A stretch of DNA of 5,645 nt from Haliea sp041583655 (GTDB lineage: Bacteria; Pseudomonadota; Gammaproteobacteria; Pseudomonadales; Halieaceae): contig JBFHFJ010000229.1 in NCBI GenBank assembly GCA_041583655.1, positions 1-5,645 of the forward strand, written 5' to 3'. This document shows, one piece after another, positions 5,613 through 5,645 of the stretch. The notes beneath the pieces were generated by a model, which was not told the origin of the DNA, did no database searches, and worked only from the letters and a program-made list of their open reading frames with translations. The first letter of the stretch is position 1. Each line of letters opens with the position of its first letter. Position numbers and translations under genes: made by a program.

Positions 5613-5645
5613 TCGCCAGGGCATCAGCCGCCGGTTGGCAACTCC
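5613..5645. other. Start of the region downstream of the mltD-like gene
   Basis: Only 33 nt follow the TGA before the window ends. No hairpin with a T-run is seen, so any terminator lies further downstream. Confidence 0.4.

Overview
This is a GC-rich, tightly packed bacterial chromosomal segment. It looks gammaproteobacterial: the operator near 2067-2086 is an almost perfect LexA box of the gamma type (CTG-N10-CAG), the radical SAM gene belongs to the Pseudomonas PA0069 family, and an MltD-type lytic transglycosylase is present. A marine lineage such as Halieaceae or a pseudomonad relative would fit, but the sequence alone does not settle the genus. There are no tRNA or rRNA genes, CRISPR arrays, insertion sequences or other mobile elements.

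Layout: six genes lie head to tail on the minus strand, and one gene on the plus strand diverges from them. Read in the direction of minus-strand transcription they are: a glutathione S-transferase-like protein with a C-terminal extension (3917-2988); a DUF1232/YkvA-type membrane protein (2995-2537) that overlaps the GST by 8 nt; a DUF1622 membrane protein (2488-2111); a PA0069-family radical SAM protein (2053-974) with its own sigma70-like promoter overlapped by the LexA box; a GlsB/YeaQ/YmgE-type small stress membrane protein (817-569); and the first 178 codons of a ChrA-type chromate transporter that runs off the left edge (536-1). On the plus strand, 4086-5612 encodes an MltD-type LysM murein transglycosylase behind an extended -10 promoter.

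How the genes relate: GST and DUF1232 are almost certainly translated from one message, and DUF1622 probably belongs to the same transcript. The radical SAM gene starts a new, DNA-damage-inducible unit. No convincing terminator separates it from the GlsB-like gene, so SOS induction could read through. The overall flavour is stress and envelope housekeeping: thiol chemistry, membrane stress proteins, DNA-damage-induced radical chemistry, oxyanion transport and cell-wall turnover.

The best lead is the SOS-controlled radical SAM enzyme, an SplB-related protein with no established reaction. I found no new multi-gene defence or mobile system here.
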